A stretch of DNA of 23,712 nt, taken from positions 1-23,712 of the forward strand of contig JAGWRH010000020.1 of NCBI GenBank assembly GCA_028876695.1, given 5' to 3'. The position numbers were made by a program, and so were the translations under genes. Position 1 is the first letter of the stretch. Each line of letters begins with the position of its first letter. Of the stretch, positions 23,646 through 23,712 are shown piece after piece. The DNA is from Acidobacteriota bacterium (GTDB taxonomy: Bacteria; Acidobacteriota; Terriglobia; Acidiferrales; UBA7541). A model generated the notes under the pieces. The model did no database searches, was not told the origin of the DNA, and saw only the letters and a list, made by a program, of their open reading frames with translations.

Positions 23646-23712
23646 CCTTCAGAAGCAAGAATGCGAAATGCTGGTTCTGCCGCAATCGTCGCAAGTTCGG
23701 CGCGCTCGAAGC
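23639..23712 (-). CDS. C-terminal end of a gene upstream of narI, probably narJ
   Basis: A minus-strand frame enters from the right edge and ends with TGA at 23639, giving 23 residues (FERAELATIAAEPAFRILAS, then a short end). Its stop overlaps the narI ATG by 7 bp. The usual order narGHJI makes the NarJ assembly chaperone the best guess, but too little sequence is visible to recognise the family. Confidence 0.5.
   Translation of the reverse strand, partial: FERAELATIAAEPAFRILASEGW

Noticed and set aside
22945..23694. Open frame extending the porin upstream to 23694
   Set aside because: It is an out-of-frame reading of narI; the porin has its own ATG at 22944 with a signal peptide right after it and an ATGA overlap with narI.
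1..23712. CRISPR array, insertion sequence or integrase
   Set aside because: No regularly spaced repeats, transposase motifs or terminal inverted repeats with target duplications were seen on either strand.

Overview
The window reads as a GC-rich chromosomal segment from a Gram-negative soil-type bacterium. It is most likely an Acidobacteriota member, inferred from the MerR-TPR fusion, the FG-GAP protein ahead of a heavy-metal RND operon, and the mix of a PQQ dehydrogenase and nitrate respiration genes. No 16S rRNA or other decisive marker is present. No insertion sequence, integrase or CRISPR array was seen. Three tRNA genes (His, Arg, Glu) separate the blocks.

Left block (305-5761, minus strand): a membrane sensor histidine kinase and a NarL-type response regulator lie 1 bp apart. 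They are followed by a membrane-anchored TPR protein and a CLC chloride transporter with CBS domains, whose reading frames touch or overlap. Divergent from the kinase is a MerR-type DNA-binding domain fused to TPR repeats (6006-6944). The intergenic region between them carries tandem 11-bp repeats and an inverted pair of AACAAGGC boxes.

Metal-efflux block (7476-14453, plus strand): a secreted FG-GAP protein, then a tightly coupled CzcC-CzcB-CzcA type tripartite RND system. A short secreted protein frame that overlaps the pump stop codon looks like a truncated FixH/YtkA-like gene. It runs in frame into an unrelated 124-residue cytoplasmic protein that has its own strong ribosome binding site.

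CLC block (14851-17148, plus strand): a MarR regulator with a palindromic operator over its probable -10 box, then a second, divergent CLC transporter that lacks the internal proton glutamate.

Right block: a PQQ-dependent alcohol-type dehydrogenase with a fused cytochrome c domain and a DYD motif suggesting lanthanide use (17504-19669, plus). Convergent to it is the end of a nitrate respiration operon on the minus strand: a probable narJ end, narI, an alginate-export-type outer membrane porin, and narK. Last comes a tiny membrane protein whose TGA is followed in frame by a cysteine-containing tail. This may be a selenocysteine codon, and it is the most interesting candidate in the window.
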